Positions 10,413 to 19,900 of a stretch of 64,000 nucleotides of DNA are shown in pieces. The position numbers and the translations under genes were made by a program. Within the stretch, counting starts at the first letter, position 1. Every line of letters starts with the position of its first letter. The notes beneath the pieces were generated by a model. That model saw nothing but the letters and a program-made list of their open reading frames with translations. It did not search any database and was not told the DNA's origin. The stretch is from assembly GCA_945873115.1 (NCBI GenBank), contig CAMCBT010000006.1, positions 1 to 64,000 on the forward strand. Reading direction: 5' to 3'. The DNA comes from an uncultured Mitsuokella sp. GTDB taxonomy: Bacteria > Bacillota > Negativicutes > Selenomonadales > Selenomonadaceae.

Positions 10413-12044
10413 ATGGAAAGACAGGAGCCGGAAAAGGAATTCAACCTGCTGGAGGAGCCCTGGATTCTCGTGCGGACAAAGTCGAACGAGACGAAGGCCT
10501 GGTCCATCCTCGAGACCTTCGCCCATGCCCATGAGGCAAAGGCTCTGGCAGGGGAGCTGCCAACGCAGGATGTGGCCGTCCTGCGATTGCTGCTTGCCAT
10601 CCTGCATGGTGCTTTCAATCGTGGGAATATCCACGAGCTTGAGGATTCGATTGACCTGTGGGAAGAATTGTGGAACCTAAAAAAGTTCCCGGATAATAGG
10701 ATTGAGGAGTATCTGGAGCCCTATCGGGACAGGTTCTGGCTATTCCATCCGACAGAGCCCTTTTACCAGTCAGCCCATATCAAGGAAAATATGGATGCCT
10801 ATAAAATGGCCAAGGGGGAGAAAGCAAGCGCAGAAACAAAGTGGAAAACAGTAGCCAGGCTCGTAGGAGACCTCTTTCAGAGCGACAATAAACCAAGGCT
10901 TTTCCCCAGTCGGGCTGGGGAAGGCCAAATGGCTGTCTCCTATGCGGAAGCTGCGAGGTGGCTGCTCCATCTCAATGGCTTCGATGATGATTCCGCCAAA
11001 ATGCCAAGGCCGCAAGGCGTAGGCTATCTCGGGCAGCTTGGACTCATCTATGCGAAAGGACGGAACCTGTTTGAGACACTCATGCTGAATTTCGTTCTGG
11101 CAGATTTGCAGGATGAAATCTTTGCAGATGGGGAAGGGGAGAGCGCATACTGGGAAAAGCCGGTCTGCGAGAGAATCGAGCGGGAAATCCCGCAACCTCG
11201 GGCCCAGAAGGATCTGCTGACCCTGCAGTCGAGGCGAATCCTGCTTCATCGGGAGCAGGGACAGGTCACAGGCTATTTGCTGACGATGGGAGATTATTTT
11301 GCCAAGGGATCCAGTCTGCTCAATGAAATGATGACACTTTGGGAAAATGATGAGAAGAACGGCATCCTGCCGAAAAAACATCAATTGGACTGCCAGATCT
11401 GGCGGGATTTTACGTCCTTGCTCGGCATGTCAGAAAAGCCTTCAAATGGGAAAACCTATCCGCCTGGTGTCATTCATTGGCTACAGCTGCTTCGGCAGGA
11501 ACTTCGAAATATTCCCCGCGTACAGATTGTATCCCTAGCCGCGGCCTACAGCTGGAAAGGCGGAGGATGGCAGATTGAGGATTATATCCATGATGACTTG
11601 ACGATAAATGCCGCACTGCTCGATAAAATGAATGATAGCTGGCATCAGGAGATTGTCCGCATGCTGGAACATACAAAACAGGCTGTATCATCATACGGGG
11701 TGCTTGCCCTGCGGATAGCGGCAGCTGCTGGCTGCGATGAAAAGGGCAGCAGCAAGAATTTGCCCAAATTCGCGCAGGAACTTGCGTATCATCGCTTAGA
11801 CCAAGCTTTTCGAAGCTGGCTGATTTCCATTCATCCAGAGGAGGACACCATAGGAGACAAGATGGAGGAATGGATGCAGCTATCGAAAAGCATCCTGCTG
11901 GCTCTTGGCAATGAACTGCTGGAGCAGTGTCCGGAGGCCGCTATTACGGGGAGATCGGGAAAGGATGAAGCGGGAGCAACTGTCATGAATGCCATCAAGG
12001 CAAATCAAAGATATGAGATTCAGCTTCGTGATATCCTGGGATGA
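10413..12044 (+). CDS. casA: Cascade large subunit Cse1/Cas8e
   Basis: About 543-residue type I-E large subunit that recognises the PAM and hands target DNA to Cas3. It starts with the family's NLLEEPWILV segment and keeps the LLLAILHGAF and FWLFHPTEPFYQ stretches near residues 45-120. The ATG at 10413 has GGGGGA 6 nt upstream. The ATG at 10407, which overlaps the cas3 stop, is an alternative start two codons longer but too close to that site. Its position between cas3 and casB is standard for I-E loci. Confidence 0.93.
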   Translation: MERQEPEKEFNLLEEPWILVRTKSNETKAWSILETFAHAHEAKALAGELPTQDVAVLRLLLAILHGAFNRGNIHELEDSIDLWEELWNLKKFPDNRIEEYLEPYRDRFWLFHPTEPFYQSAHIKENMDAYKMAKGEKASAETKWKTVARLVGDLFQSDNKPRLFPSRAGEGQMAVSYAEAARWLLHLNGFDDDSAKMPRPQGVGYLGQLGLIYAKGRNLFETLMLNFVLADLQDEIFADGEGESAYWEKPVCERIEREIPQPRAQKDLLTLQSRRILLHREQGQVTGYLLTMGDYFAKGSSLLNEMMTLWENDEKNGILPKKHQLDCQIWRDFTSLLGMSEKPSNGKTYPPGVIHWLQLLRQELRNIPRVQIVSLAAAYSWKGGGWQIEDYIHDDLTINAALLDKMNDSWHQEIVRMLEHTKQAVSSYGVLALRIAAAAGCDEKGSSKNLPKFAQELAYHRLDQAFRSWLISIHPEEDTIGDKMEEWMQLSKSILLALGNELLEQCPEAAITGRSGKDEAGATVMNAIKANQRYEIQLRDILG

Positions 12045-12054
12045 GGTGAACACA

Positions 12055-12633
12055 ATGCACGTATGGAATCAAGACATTCGCCGCTTCATGCAAAGGAGGA
12101 TACATCAATTGCATCCTTCCAAAGCAGCCTTGGCGAAGCTGCGACGTGGTATCGGAAAGAAGCTGGGAGAGATGCCGGAGCTCTTGGGCTTTGTGCTTCC
12201 CGAGGAAGAAATATCCGCCTCTCCCCCCCAGGAAGCCCGGATTGAAAAGGCACTTTATACGGCACTTACGCTCTATGCACTCCACCAGCAGGGGATCGAT
12301 GCCTGTGTCAGCACAAATCAGGCGGAGGGAGAAGCCTCCGCCAGCCGCTGGAATTCCTTTGGGCACGCTGTCCGCAAGCTATGGAAAAGCACAAGCAATC
12401 AAAACGGGGTATCTAGGAGATTCGACCAAGTGCTGACGGCAAAGGATCTCCCGGAGCTCGCAAACCATGCGCGTGGCCTCATAAGCCTGATGAAGGGGCA
12501 GCAAGTATTCCTGGACTATCCTTCCTTTGCCGTGGATCTATATTGGTTCCAGCGATTGGACTCCCGGAGGGATGTGGTGCTACGCTGGGGCAAGGACTTT
12601 TACACAGAGAGAAAAGAGGATGATGCAAAATGA
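12055..12633 (+). CDS. casB: Cascade small subunit Cse2/Cas11e
   Basis: 192-residue helical small subunit, present as a dimer in the belly of Cascade, which stabilises the R-loop. It has the expected length and a basic N-terminus (RRFMQRRIHQL, LAKLRRGIGK). It also has the late FAVDLYWFQ...VVLRWGKDFY segment common to Cse2 proteins. The ATG at 12055 has GAGGTG upstream; the open frame extends back to 11989 inside casA but without a site. The last bases overlap the casC start (AATGA), implying coupled translation. Confidence 0.9.
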   Translation: MHVWNQDIRRFMQRRIHQLHPSKAALAKLRRGIGKKLGEMPELLGFVLPEEEISASPPQEARIEKALYTALTLYALHQQGIDACVSTNQAEGEASASRWNSFGHAVRKLWKSTSNQNGVSRRFDQVLTAKDLPELANHARGLISLMKGQQVFLDYPSFAVDLYWFQRLDSRRDVVLRWGKDFYTERKEDDAK

Positions 12634-13733
12634 AGAGACTTTATGTGGACTTTCATGTGATTCAGACGGTTCCACCCAGCTGTGTGAACCGTGACGATAC
12701 GGGCTCGCCAAAGACGGCACTATACGGTGGTGTTCGCCGCGCCCGCGTTTCCTCCCAGAGCTGGAAGCGGGCCATGCGGGAAATGCTTCGGGAGGATTTC
12801 CAGGAAGAGAATTTCGGCATCCGCACAAAGCGCATCGTCGGCTTGATTGCAAAAGAAATCCGCGTCCTAGAACCGTCAATAGCAGAGGACGAAGCCCTTT
12901 TTTTGGCAGCAAGAATCCTGAAGCTCTGTGGGGTATCGACAGAGAAAAAGAGTGAGGAAGAAAAGACGAGGGCCCTGTTCTTTATCAGCAGGACACAGGC
13001 CCGCAATCTGGCGAAGTATATCCTTTCCCATCAAGGGGAGGTGGATAAGGACATCAAAATAGAAGCCAAGAAATTGCTGAAAGAGAATCATAGCATCGAC
13101 ATTGCGCTTTTCGGTCGCATGGTGGCAGATCAGCCCGATTTGAACGCAGAGGCCTCTTCACAGGTTGCCCATAGCATCTCCACCCATCGTGTCGATAACG
13201 AGTACGATTATTTCACGGCCATCGACGACATGGCACCGGAGGACAATGCAGGGGCCGATATGATTGGTGTGGTGGAGTTCAACTCCTCGACCCTCTACCG
13301 ATATGCAACGGTGGCCGTCCATAATCTGGCAAGGGAATTGAACGGCGAAAAGGAGCTCACAGCCCGGGCTGTCCAGGAGTTTGCCAAGGCCTTCATCCAA
13401 TCCATGCCCACCGGCAAGCAGAACACCTTCGCAAACCGCACTCTGCCGGATGCGGTCCTCGTCACCGTCCGCCGCGATCAGCCGGTGAATCTCGTCGGCG
13501 CATTCGAGGAGCCCGTCCGTACGTCGGAGGGAGGCTATGCCGCAGAGTCCATCCGGAGGCTGGAAGCGTACGCCGAGAAGACCTACGCAGATTATGTGGA
13601 TGCTCCAGAGCATTCCTGGGCCATCGGTATGGGCGAAAAGGAGAACAACGTCAATAAAAAGGATCTCCTGCAGTCCCTCCAGGAGGCGCTTTTGAAGGAG
13701 CTCGTGGACATGGATTCTTCCGGGCAGGAGTGA
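12630..13733 (+). CDS. casC: Cascade backbone subunit Cas7e (Cse4)
   Basis: 367-residue RAMP protein that forms the six-copy spine along the crRNA. It begins YVDFHVIQTVPPSCVNRDD, the Cas7e hallmark, followed by GSPKTALYGGVRRARVSSQS with the SSQSWKRA RNA-contact stretch. VDNEYDYFTAIDD and GVVEFNSSTLYRYA are typical of the thumb and core. The C-terminus has QPVNLVGAFEEPV. The start overlaps the casB stop by 4 nt. The gene is full length with no sign of decay. Confidence 0.96.
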   Translation: MKRLYVDFHVIQTVPPSCVNRDDTGSPKTALYGGVRRARVSSQSWKRAMREMLREDFQEENFGIRTKRIVGLIAKEIRVLEPSIAEDEALFLAARILKLCGVSTEKKSEEEKTRALFFISRTQARNLAKYILSHQGEVDKDIKIEAKKLLKENHSIDIALFGRMVADQPDLNAEASSQVAHSISTHRVDNEYDYFTAIDDMAPEDNAGADMIGVVEFNSSTLYRYATVAVHNLARELNGEKELTARAVQEFAKAFIQSMPTGKQNTFANRTLPDAVLVTVRRDQPVNLVGAFEEPVRTSEGGYAAESIRRLEAYAEKTYADYVDAPEHSWAIGMGEKENNVNKKDLLQSLQEALLKELVDMDSSGQE

Positions 13734-13740
13734 TGCTGCT

Positions 13741-14499
13741 ATGAGCACGTTGTTGTTACGGCTCGCGGCTCCCATGCAGTCTTGGGGAGTGAGCAGCAAA
13801 TTCAACCGCCGCATGACGAATGGCGAGCCCACCCGGAGCGGCGTAATCGGCCTCCTGGCGGCTGCCCTGGGCAGGGAGCGTCATGAGTCGCTGGCTCCCT
13901 TCCAATCCTTGAAATTCGGTGTTCGGATTGACCAGCCTGGGACAATCCAACGGGACTTCCACATGGCCCATGGGAAGGTCGGCAGCAAGGATACGCCTTG
14001 GCTGACCCACCGCTATTACGTCGAGGATGCAGTGTTCCTGGCAGCCCTGGAGGGGGAAGCTGGATTTTTAGGAGCTCTGGAAAATGCCCTGCAGAACCCC
14101 GTATTCCCCTTGTTCCTGGGGCGACGGTCGTGTCCTCCGACAGGACCGCTCGTTCTTGGTATTCGGGAGAAGAATCTCAGGCAGGCCCTTCAGGAAGAGC
14201 CTTGGCAGGCCTCGGCTTGGTATCAAAGGAAGTCCGCGCACAAAGAAATCCGCACATTGGGTATCGTGCGGGATGCGGATTTTGAGGAAGTGAGCTATGC
14301 TGTCCGCGATGTACCCCAAAGCTTCGATCCCCATCGGCGCAGCTATGCCTTTCGCAATGTGATCCGGGAACAGATTCTATTGCAAGATGTCCAGAAGGAG
14401 GAATCGCCGGAGGGAAGAGAGGGGATCTGTGTCCCTACGCAGCATGATCCCATGGATTTATTGGAGGAATACGATGTATCTTTCAAGAGTCAGGATTAA
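13741..14499 (+). CDS. casD: Cascade subunit Cas5e
   Basis: 252-residue RAMP protein that caps the 5' handle of the crRNA. N-terminal LLLRLAAPMQSWGVSSKF is the diagnostic Cas5e opening, with the conserved APMQSWG. Then comes RMTNGEPTRSGVIGLLAAAL and the FGVRIDQPGTIQRDFHMAH motif. The ATG has CAGGAG about 9 nt upstream, which overlaps the casC end. The last 26 nt overlap casE in another frame, as usual for this gene pair. Confidence 0.94.
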   Translation: MSTLLLRLAAPMQSWGVSSKFNRRMTNGEPTRSGVIGLLAAALGRERHESLAPFQSLKFGVRIDQPGTIQRDFHMAHGKVGSKDTPWLTHRYYVEDAVFLAALEGEAGFLGALENALQNPVFPLFLGRRSCPPTGPLVLGIREKNLRQALQEEPWQASAWYQRKSAHKEIRTLGIVRDADFEEVSYAVRDVPQSFDPHRRSYAFRNVIREQILLQDVQKEESPEGREGICVPTQHDPMDLLEEYDVSFKSQD

Positions 14500-15094
14500 T
14501 CGGAGCCGTCGGGCTTCCATGAAATTTCTGGGCTCCCTGCAGGTGGCTCATGCAACCCTTGCGAGCTGCTTTCCGCCCGAGGACGAATCGAGGAAGCTAT
14601 GGCGGATCGACTATCTTCATGGAGAGCCATATCTCTTGGTTTTGAGCCAGGAAAGGCCGGACTTTGCCCCGTTGGTGGAGCAGTATGGCTATGCGGGGGA
14701 CAAAGGGGAAAGCCGGGGCTGCCAGGCCCTGTTTGATGGCCTGGCGGCAGGGAGCCGCTATCGATTTCGCTTCTGCGGCAATCCCGTCCACAGCAAGAAG
14801 ACTCCGGGGAGCAGGGATAGGGGGACGGTCGTGCCTCACGTGACCGCAGCCCAGCAGGAGGAGTGGTTCCGGAGCAAGGGCGAGCAGGCAGGCTTTGCCG
14901 TAGACGACCTGGTTCTTGTGCAGCGGGATATCCGGAAGTTCAGCCGGCGGGGCAAGACCGTCACATTACATACGGCCGTCTTTGAAGGGCTCCTGGTGGT
15001 TACGGATGCAGAGAAATTCCGCCGGGCTATCACGGAGGGGATCGGCCGGGCCAAGGCCTATGGCTGCGGTCTGCTGACCCTGGCCCGCCTATAG
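14474..15094 (+). CDS. casE: CRISPR RNA endoribonuclease Cas6e
   Basis: 206-residue Cas6e, which cuts pre-crRNA in the repeat hairpin and stays bound to the 3' stem-loop. The N-terminus MYLSRVRINRSRR is characteristic. A His falls at residue 26 (LQVAHATL), matching the catalytic His26 of the E. coli enzyme. The Gly-rich C-terminus GIGRAKAYGCGLLTLARL is the RNA-binding G-loop of the family. GGAGG precedes the ATG at 14474. The repeat stem at 16230 onward would be its substrate. Confidence 0.93.
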   Translation: MYLSRVRINRSRRASMKFLGSLQVAHATLASCFPPEDESRKLWRIDYLHGEPYLLVLSQERPDFAPLVEQYGYAGDKGESRGCQALFDGLAAGSRYRFRFCGNPVHSKKTPGSRDRGTVVPHVTAAQQEEWFRSKGEQAGFAVDDLVLVQRDIRKFSRRGKTVTLHTAVFEGLLVVTDAEKFRRAITEGIGRAKAYGCGLLTLARL

Positions 15095-15123
15095 CATTCA
15101 TCCAGCAGAAAGAGGCGATTTTC

Positions 15124-16122
15124 ATGAAGAAGCTGCCAGGTGCGGAAAAGGCAGAGCTGCAGGAGCTGCCGCAGATTAAGGAGCGCATCTCCTTCCTCTA
15201 TCTGGAGCGCTGCATCATCAATAGACAGGATAGCTCCATCAGCATCTCGGACGAGCGGGGAACCGTCCAGGTGCCTGCGGCCTCCCTAGGCATCCTGCTC
15301 CTGGGACCCGGCACGACCATCACCCATCGAGCCATGGAGCTCATCGGCGATGCCGGGACGGGCATCCTTTGGATAGGGGAGCACGGTGTGCGCTACTATG
15401 CCTTCGGAAGACCCCTGACCCACTCCGCCTCCCTTTTGCTGCGCCAGGCGAAGCTCGTCACCAATACAAAAAGCCGACTGGCTGTTGCCCGTATGATGTA
15501 CCAGATGCGATTCGGCCAAGAAGACGTCTCCCAGATGACGATGCAGCAGCGAAAAGCAGAAGAAGCCGCAGAAGCGGCGGATTCGGGCCGGGACAAATCC
15601 TATCCCGATGATTACATCGTGCTGGATATCGAGACAACCGGGCTTCGGGAAAAGACCGATGAAATCATGGAAATCGCCATGCTGAAAGTCATAGAAGGGA
15701 AGACAACAGCCTCCTTCCATACGCTGCTGCATACGAAAAAACCGATTCCCCGCCCGATAGAGAAGCTTACGGGAATCACAAATGACGACCTCGCGAAGAA
15801 AGGAAAGGAGCTGGATGAAATTCTTCCTCAGGTCGTTGATTTCGTCGAGGGCTATGCCCTGGTCGGTCATAACATAGGCTTTGACCTGGGATTCCTGAAT
15901 CAAGCCCTGGCAAAAGCCAAAAGGGCTGGACTGGATAATCCCCAATATGATACGATGGAGATGTACACGAAAGTACAGAGCACCTTGGGAAAGAAGAGTC
16001 TGGCGGATGTAGTGAGGGCCTTGCAGATATCCGAGAAGCCCAGCCATTGGGGGATGCCGGACTGCAAGGCGGAAAAGGAAGTCTATGAGATACTGAAAGC
16101 GAAATGCAAGAAGCAGCAGTAA
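15124..16122 (+). CDS. Truncated Cas1 fused to a DnaQ-like DEDDh exonuclease
   Basis: 332 residues. Positions 1 to about 142 are a clear type I-E Cas1 N-terminal domain: ERISFLYLERCIINRQDSS, LGPGTTITHRAMELIGDAG, WIGEHGVRYYAFGRP and MMYQMRFGQEDVSQMTMQQ. It stops where the conserved LRGxEG segment with the first catalytic Glu should begin. A linker of about 20 residues leads into a complete DEDDh exonuclease (from about 163): DIETTG (Asp168, Glu170), HNIGFD (His249, Asp254) and HWGMPDC (His308, Asp313). In many I-E systems this exonuclease is the C-terminal part of Cas2. Here the catalytic Cas1 domain and all of Cas2 are missing, in frame. I infer a deletion fusion; spacer acquisition should be lost. 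The start at 15124 has AAAGAGGCG upstream. Confidence 0.92.
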   Translation: MKKLPGAEKAELQELPQIKERISFLYLERCIINRQDSSISISDERGTVQVPAASLGILLLGPGTTITHRAMELIGDAGTGILWIGEHGVRYYAFGRPLTHSASLLLRQAKLVTNTKSRLAVARMMYQMRFGQEDVSQMTMQQRKAEEAAEAADSGRDKSYPDDYIVLDIETTGLREKTDEIMEIAMLKVIEGKTTASFHTLLHTKKPIPRPIEKLTGITNDDLAKKGKELDEILPQVVDFVEGYALVGHNIGFDLGFLNQALAKAKRAGLDNPQYDTMEMYTKVQSTLGKKSLADVVRALQISEKPSHWGMPDCKAEKEVYEILKAKCKKQQ

Positions 16123-16229
16123 TAAGGAGAGATTATCAACAAGGAACGATTCGATTAAGCGAAATCCAAACTGAATAAATTCGTGACAGGGATTACCGGG
16201 AAATGGCGTAACGAATGGGATCTTTTAGT
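16123..16229 (+). promoter_or_regulatory. CRISPR leader
   Basis: About 107 nt between the cas1-dnaQ stop and the first repeat, lower in GC than the flanking genes and with no ORF. This is the expected place for the leader that drives pre-crRNA transcription and spacer insertion. A TAAGGAGAG run just after the stop resembles an unused ribosome-binding site. Confidence 0.6.
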
Positions 16230-16685
16230 GTAGGCCCCGCACCCGCGGGGATGATCCCTGTCGCTCCATGTACTCGGCTGTTGAGACTCCGTAGGCCCCG
16301 CACCCGCGGGGATGATCCCTACACGCAGGACGCAATCAATGCGCAGGGAAAGTAGGCCCCGCACCCGCGGGGATGATCCCACGGCGGGCGGATATCTGCC
16401 GTAACTGCAGGAGTAGGCCCCGCACCCGCAGGGATGATCCCATCAGCGGCGAAATGAAAGTGACCGACATTCCGTAGGCCCCGCACCCGTGGGGATGATC
16501 CCGAAGATTTTTGCAAGTGCCCGGAATGTACGGCGTAGGCCCCGCACCCGCGGGGATGATCCCCAGCTCTACAAGATCTATTGCCGTCGTGGCTAGTAGG
16601 CCCCGCACCCGCGGGGATGATCCCGATTCCAGGAGACCAGACACGCCGGACCATGGGTAGGCCCCGCACCCGCGGGGATGATCCC
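16230..16685 (+). CRISPR. Type I-E CRISPR array: 8 repeats, 7 spacers
   Basis: Repeats of 29 nt start at 16230, 16291, 16352, 16413, 16474, 16535, 16596 and 16657. All seven spacers are 32 nt, giving a strict 61-nt period. Each repeat opens GTAGG, has a CCCCGC/GCGGGG stem around a 4-nt ACCC loop and closes ATGATCCC, the usual I-E form. Repeats 4 (G to A at 16430) and 5 (C to T at 16490) carry stem mutations; the others are identical. Orientation is the same as the cas genes. The last repeat is perfect, and no further repeat follows. Confidence 0.98.
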
Positions 16686-16843
16686 TTGCCGCCCGCATAG
16701 GCGCGATGCACGCAGTCCGACAGCTCCTCCGCCAAGACCCTTATACATGATTTCCTCATGGAAGGGAATGCGCCATAGACGTCGTTTGCAACGATGCGGG
16801 AAAAGAAAGGATTGCCGTACGGCAGAGTCTCTCTTTTCCACGC
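16686..16843. other. Gap between the array and the adhesin terminator, no gene recognised
   Basis: 158 nt without a supportable gene. On the minus strand a frame from 16759 runs into the last repeat, but it has no RBS and continues as array translation, so it is not accepted. The first 32 nt after the final repeat could be a terminal spacer that has lost its closing repeat. Confidence 0.4.
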
Positions 16844-16882
16844 AAAAAGAGAACCGCGTCCCCGAAGGAACGCGATCCTCTC
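16844..16882 (-). terminator. Terminator of the TPS adhesin gene
   Basis: Read on the minus strand, a GC-rich hairpin with CGCGT/ACGCG core pairing and flanking GAG/CTC ends in a run of five T's. It lies about 40 nt past the stop of the adhesin. Confidence 0.75.
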
Positions 16883-16917
16883 CTTGTGTGAGATTTTCTA
16901 TGGGAAAATTAGTAAGC

Positions 16918-19900
16918 TCAGTCGAAGTTGACGTAGACCGCGTCAATGCCTTCGAGGATAAGCCCCATATCGGCAAAACCGAGGTGCAGTGCCTGCGCCG
17001 CAAGCTCCACATTCTTCGTCGCATCGCCCGCGAGGACGGCAACCCTTGCCGCAGCGTCCATCGGCGTGATGAGGAAGCGCGAGCCGTCATACGTCATCTT
17101 GTACTCGCCCGTACCCGCCGCCGTCGTGATGGAGGCCGTGTATTCACGGTACTGTGTCTTCGGCTGGTTCGGCTCGGGGATGAGCTTCGCCACAGGGCTG
17201 AGATGCACCGTGTCAGGATCGACGGATACGTCGAAGCTGCCATAGTTCATCGTCGTGCCACTGATGTTCTTGAAGAACGGAAGCTGCGCATCCGTAAAGC
17301 CCAAGACGCGGTCAACGCCCGCGATGCCGCCGGCATTGCGATTGTCCGTGATCGATCCCGTGCCGCCGATGTTCGACGGGCTTTTCGGATTCTGATCCGG
17401 CTTGTCGATCACATCGCGCACGCCGCCGTTTTCATCGCTCTTCGGCGAAGGGATGATGCCGTTGTAATTGTAACGGTAGTTGCCGTTCGTGCCGCCCGGC
17501 GTGACTTCCTTGCCGTCGACCGTCGTGATGATCTTCGTCGAGCCGTCCGGATTTATGCCGCCCGGCGTGAAGGTAATGACCGGCGGCGTATCGCCCGGGA
17601 CGAACTGATCCTCGATCGGCGTCGTCAATCCCGGCTGGCCCGGCGTGCCGTTCGTGCCGTCGCCGTTTTTCGGCGTGACCGTGTACGTCGTATTGCCGTT
17701 CGGATCTGTGCTGCCCGTCACCGTATAATTGATGTCCTTCGGGTCGATGCGGAGCTTGCCCGTCGTCTCCGTGAACGTGTAGTTGTTCAGAAGACCGGCA
17801 CCCCCCGTGACCTTCGAAGAGACATCGTATCCGCCGTCCTTGACATTGTTCGTGCGGTACGTCGAGACATCGCTGTTCGCCGACGGATCGATTGGATTGC
17901 CGTTTGCGTCGATGTAGCCGCCGCCAAAGTCGTTGTACCGGAAGCCGACCTTGTCGAAGCTGTCGCCGTTGACGGCCGTCTTGCCGCCCGTGAAATGCGC
18001 GATGTCGCTTCCCGTGTTCGGCGCGGGAGAACCATAGGTGTTCTCGATGCCATCCGTCGTGTAGGAAACCTCGTGGGGCGTGACGCGCGCCGAATGGTCG
18101 AACGTCTTCGTCGCCGAATCGCTGCCGTCCGTCGTGCGGAAGGTGTAATTCTTCGTCCAGTCCGTCCCGTTGTCATTCGTGCGGAGCGTGACCGTCGTGT
18201 CATACCCGTTCGTGACGTTGCCGTCCTTGTCCCGCATGACATTTTCCGTCACGCGTTCGCCGTCGCCCGTCTTGCCCGTGAGCGCCGTCGTCCCCGTGAT
18301 GTCGGCCGTGAAGTCGCCGTCGCCGTTGACGCCGTGTACTGTGACGGTCTTGTCGCCGTCAATCGAGCCGTACTCCGTGGAGTACAGCGGATTGCCGTCG
18401 ACATTCGTCTTGCCGGAAATCGTCGGCTTCGTGGGATCGGCGCCGGGGTTCGACGGATCTGCCGGCAGGTCGATGACCGCCTTATGCACCGTCGAGACGC
18501 CGTTTTCGATCGTGATGTCGTAGTTCTTCAGATCATCCGCAGAGAGCCTGCCCTTCTTCTCGCCCGTGACGGCGTAGGTGCCGGCATCCTGCGTCTTCCT
18601 TCCGTTCGTTCCGAGACCGCCGTTGACCGTCTCGATGCCGCCCTTCTCGACGATCTCGTTTTCGAGATCCCGAACACTGTTGCCATTGACAACCGTGTCC
18701 GCATCGATGGCGTAGCCGGGATCGGCGGGATGGAAATCGCCGCCGTAGGAGGCCTCGGTGTCGCCCATCTTGACCGTGAGCTTCGCCTTCGTGACTTCCG
18801 CCGTATCGGCAAAGGTCTTCTTCGCGCCGTCAGAGCCGGGATCGGCATCCTCGAAGGTGTAGTTCTTCGAAAGCTCGCCGAGATCCACCGTCGTATTGTA
18901 CTTGCCGACGTCCTTCGTCGTCTCTTTCGGATTGCTCGAGTTCGTGACGAGCGCGTCCGTCGTGAAGCCGATCGTCTTGTCGCCGTCGCCGTTCACGCCG
19001 TGAAGCGTCACCGTCTTGTCTCCCTCATCCTTGCCGTACGTCGTCGAATAGATCGGCGTACCGTCCACGACGGCGACCGTCGATCCGTCCTTGCCCTGAT
19101 CCGTGATGGAAGGCGTGGAAGGATGCGAAGGATTGGCAGGATTCGTCGGCTTCGACGGGATGCGCACCTTGTCCACCGTGATGCCGCCGTCCGTCGTGAC
19201 CTCGTAGTTGTCCGCGATCGGGCTGCCGTCCTCGCCGTTTCCGGTGATTGTCGTCGTCACGGAATCCTCGTACCTGCCGGCATCGGGCGTGGTGACCTTG
19301 CTCTCGTCCCCGCCATTTTTGCGGATCTCTTCTTTCTTCTCCTTCAGCGCGGAATCGTAATCGCTGCCCGTCTTGACCGTATCGTTGTAGACGACCTTGT
19401 CCCCGTCGCCGTTGACAAAGCCTTGCCCGCCGTCGGAATGGGTGTAGGTGATGTTGCCGTCGCCGTACGTCTGTTTTCCTTCCGTCGTGATCGTGACGCT
19501 GCGCTTCGTGATCGTAAGATCCGCGCCCTTGACCGTCGTCTTGTAGCCATTTGCGCCGACGACGGAGTCCGCCTTCCCCGTGATGGAGTAGATGGCGTTC
19601 TTGCCGTCCGCCGCCGGCTTGTCGCCGCCGTTGCGTGTCGCCGAAGCGTCAAAGCCCTTGCTCTCGAAAATCGGCGTTCCCTTGTAATTCTCCGCTTCCG
19701 GTTTTTCCTGGAAGGCATCGCTGTACGCGCCGATGTCTGCGATGTCCTGCCCGGACTTCGTCTTGTAGGACGTCTTGATCGTCCGTTGGATATCGTCGGA
19801 GGTCATCGTTTCTCCGTACGTCTTCGTCGCGTCTTTTGCCTGAATCGTGATCTCGGGCTGCGCCTGGAAGATATACTTGTTTCCGGCCATATCCCCCTGA

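Noticed and set aside
16155-16759. Minus-strand ORFs with repeated GIIPAGAGPT peptides
   Set aside because: These are translations of the CRISPR repeats, not a repetitive protein.
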